Origin: Flavobacteriales bacterium
Lineage (GTDB): Bacteria; Bacteroidota; Bacteroidia; Flavobacteriales; PHOS-HE28
Reading direction: 5' to 3'
Length of the DNA: 47,991 nucleotides
NCBI GenBank assembly: GCA_008016945.1
Contig: SSGN01000022.1
Coordinates: 1 to 47,991 of the forward strand
In this document: one piece after another, positions 47,722-47,991 of the stretch
Position numbering within the stretch: position 1 is the stretch's first letter
How the letters are laid out: each line of letters starts with the position of its first letter
Program-made: the position numbers and the translations under genes
Notes under the pieces: model-generated
Told to the model about the DNA's origin: nothing
Seen by the model: the letters and a program-made list of their open reading frames with translations, nothing else
The model's database searches: none

Positions 47722-47991
47722 CGCTGGAACAGTTCCGTGCGCATTGCATCAAGAAGCCCGGTTTCAGCGAGGACTTCCCCTTCGGCCCGGAAACGCTGGT
47801 GTTCCGCGTGGCTGGGAAGATCTTCGCCCTGATGGACATGGACCTGTTCCTAAGCGTGAACCTGAAGTGCGACCCCGAGCGTGCCATCGAACTGCGCGAA
47901 CGGTACGCCGGCATCGTGCCCGGCTACCACATGAACAAGAAGCACTGGAACACGGTGGCCGCCGATGGGAGCGTACCGGACAGACTACTGC
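47718..47991 (+). CDS. MmcQ/YjbR family protein, 3' end outside window
   Basis: An open frame from ATG 47718 (ATGA overlap with the cyclase gene) runs off the right edge after 91 codons. It reads MTLEQFRAHCIKKPGFSEDFPFGPETLVFRVAGKIFAL and later PGYHMNKKHWNTV, the pattern of YjbR/MmcQ proteins with a CyaY-like fold. About 30 residues are probably missing. The family may bind DNA, but its role is unclear. Confidence 0.92.
   Translation, partial: MTLEQFRAHCIKKPGFSEDFPFGPETLVFRVAGKIFALMDMDLFLSVNLKCDPERAIELRERYAGIVPGYHMNKKHWNTVAADGSVPDRLL

Overview
The window looks like the chromosome of a GC-rich member of the Bacteroidota, probably near the Flavobacteriales. The evidence is a type IX secretion type B sorting domain, a PorP/SprF protein, SprB-type repeats, a fused CcoN-CcoO oxidase subunit, TAnnTTTG-like promoter elements, few Shine-Dalgarno sequences, and families such as DUF4412 and DUF6132. 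No genus is claimed.

Layout. 1-5.1 kb (minus): a surface-protein operon of a type B-sorted protein, a PorP/SprF protein and a large SprB-repeat protein that runs off the left edge. 5.3-8.8 kb: an operon of a cysteine-dioxygenase-like protein, a PAS histidine kinase and a response regulator fused to a Crp domain, with a Crp/Fnr regulator gene facing away from it. 9.1-17.4 kb (minus): a sulfur and redox block of three rhodanese-type proteins (one joined to a persulfide dioxygenase), thioredoxin, YeeE/YedE and TSUP transporters, ArsR, Dps and an OprD-like porin. 17.5-29.1 kb (minus): the cbb3 oxidase and its assembly genes (ccoS, ccoNO, ccoQ, ccoP, ccoG, fixH, a TauE/SafE-like gene, ccoI), with glutamate dehydrogenase. 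29.2-36.8 kb: tRNA-Arg, a fragment of the metG 3' end, a MITE-like element, a five-gene Dlt-like acylation cluster and intact metG. 36.9-48 kb: mostly housekeeping genes (LD-carboxypeptidase, YraN, an RluB-like pseudouridine synthase, an AsmA-like protein, a histidine kinase, HemW, a cyclase-family protein, YjbR).

The strongest signal is regulatory. Nine minus-strand promoters between 8 and 29 kb carry a palindrome of the form TGA-N6-TCA (one with a single mismatch). Its centre lies 33 bp (once 32 bp) upstream of the centre of a TAnnTTTG-like -7 element. This is the geometry of a class II Crp/Fnr-activated promoter. It links the cbb3 oxidase genes, the sulfur/persulfide genes, the OprD-like porin, Dps, a coiled-coil protein and the dioxygenase-kinase-regulator operon into one likely regulon. 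Several of these promoters put the start codon only 4-7 nt after the -7 element, which suggests leaderless mRNAs.

The second signal is architectural. The Dlt-like cluster lies between intact metG and a second, diverged metG 3' end beside tRNA-Arg, and its last gene shares the bases CTAG with metG as overlapping convergent stop codons. This looks like insertion or replacement at the metG 3' end. Several intergenic repeat or hairpin elements are also present, one of them inside the ccoS reading frame.
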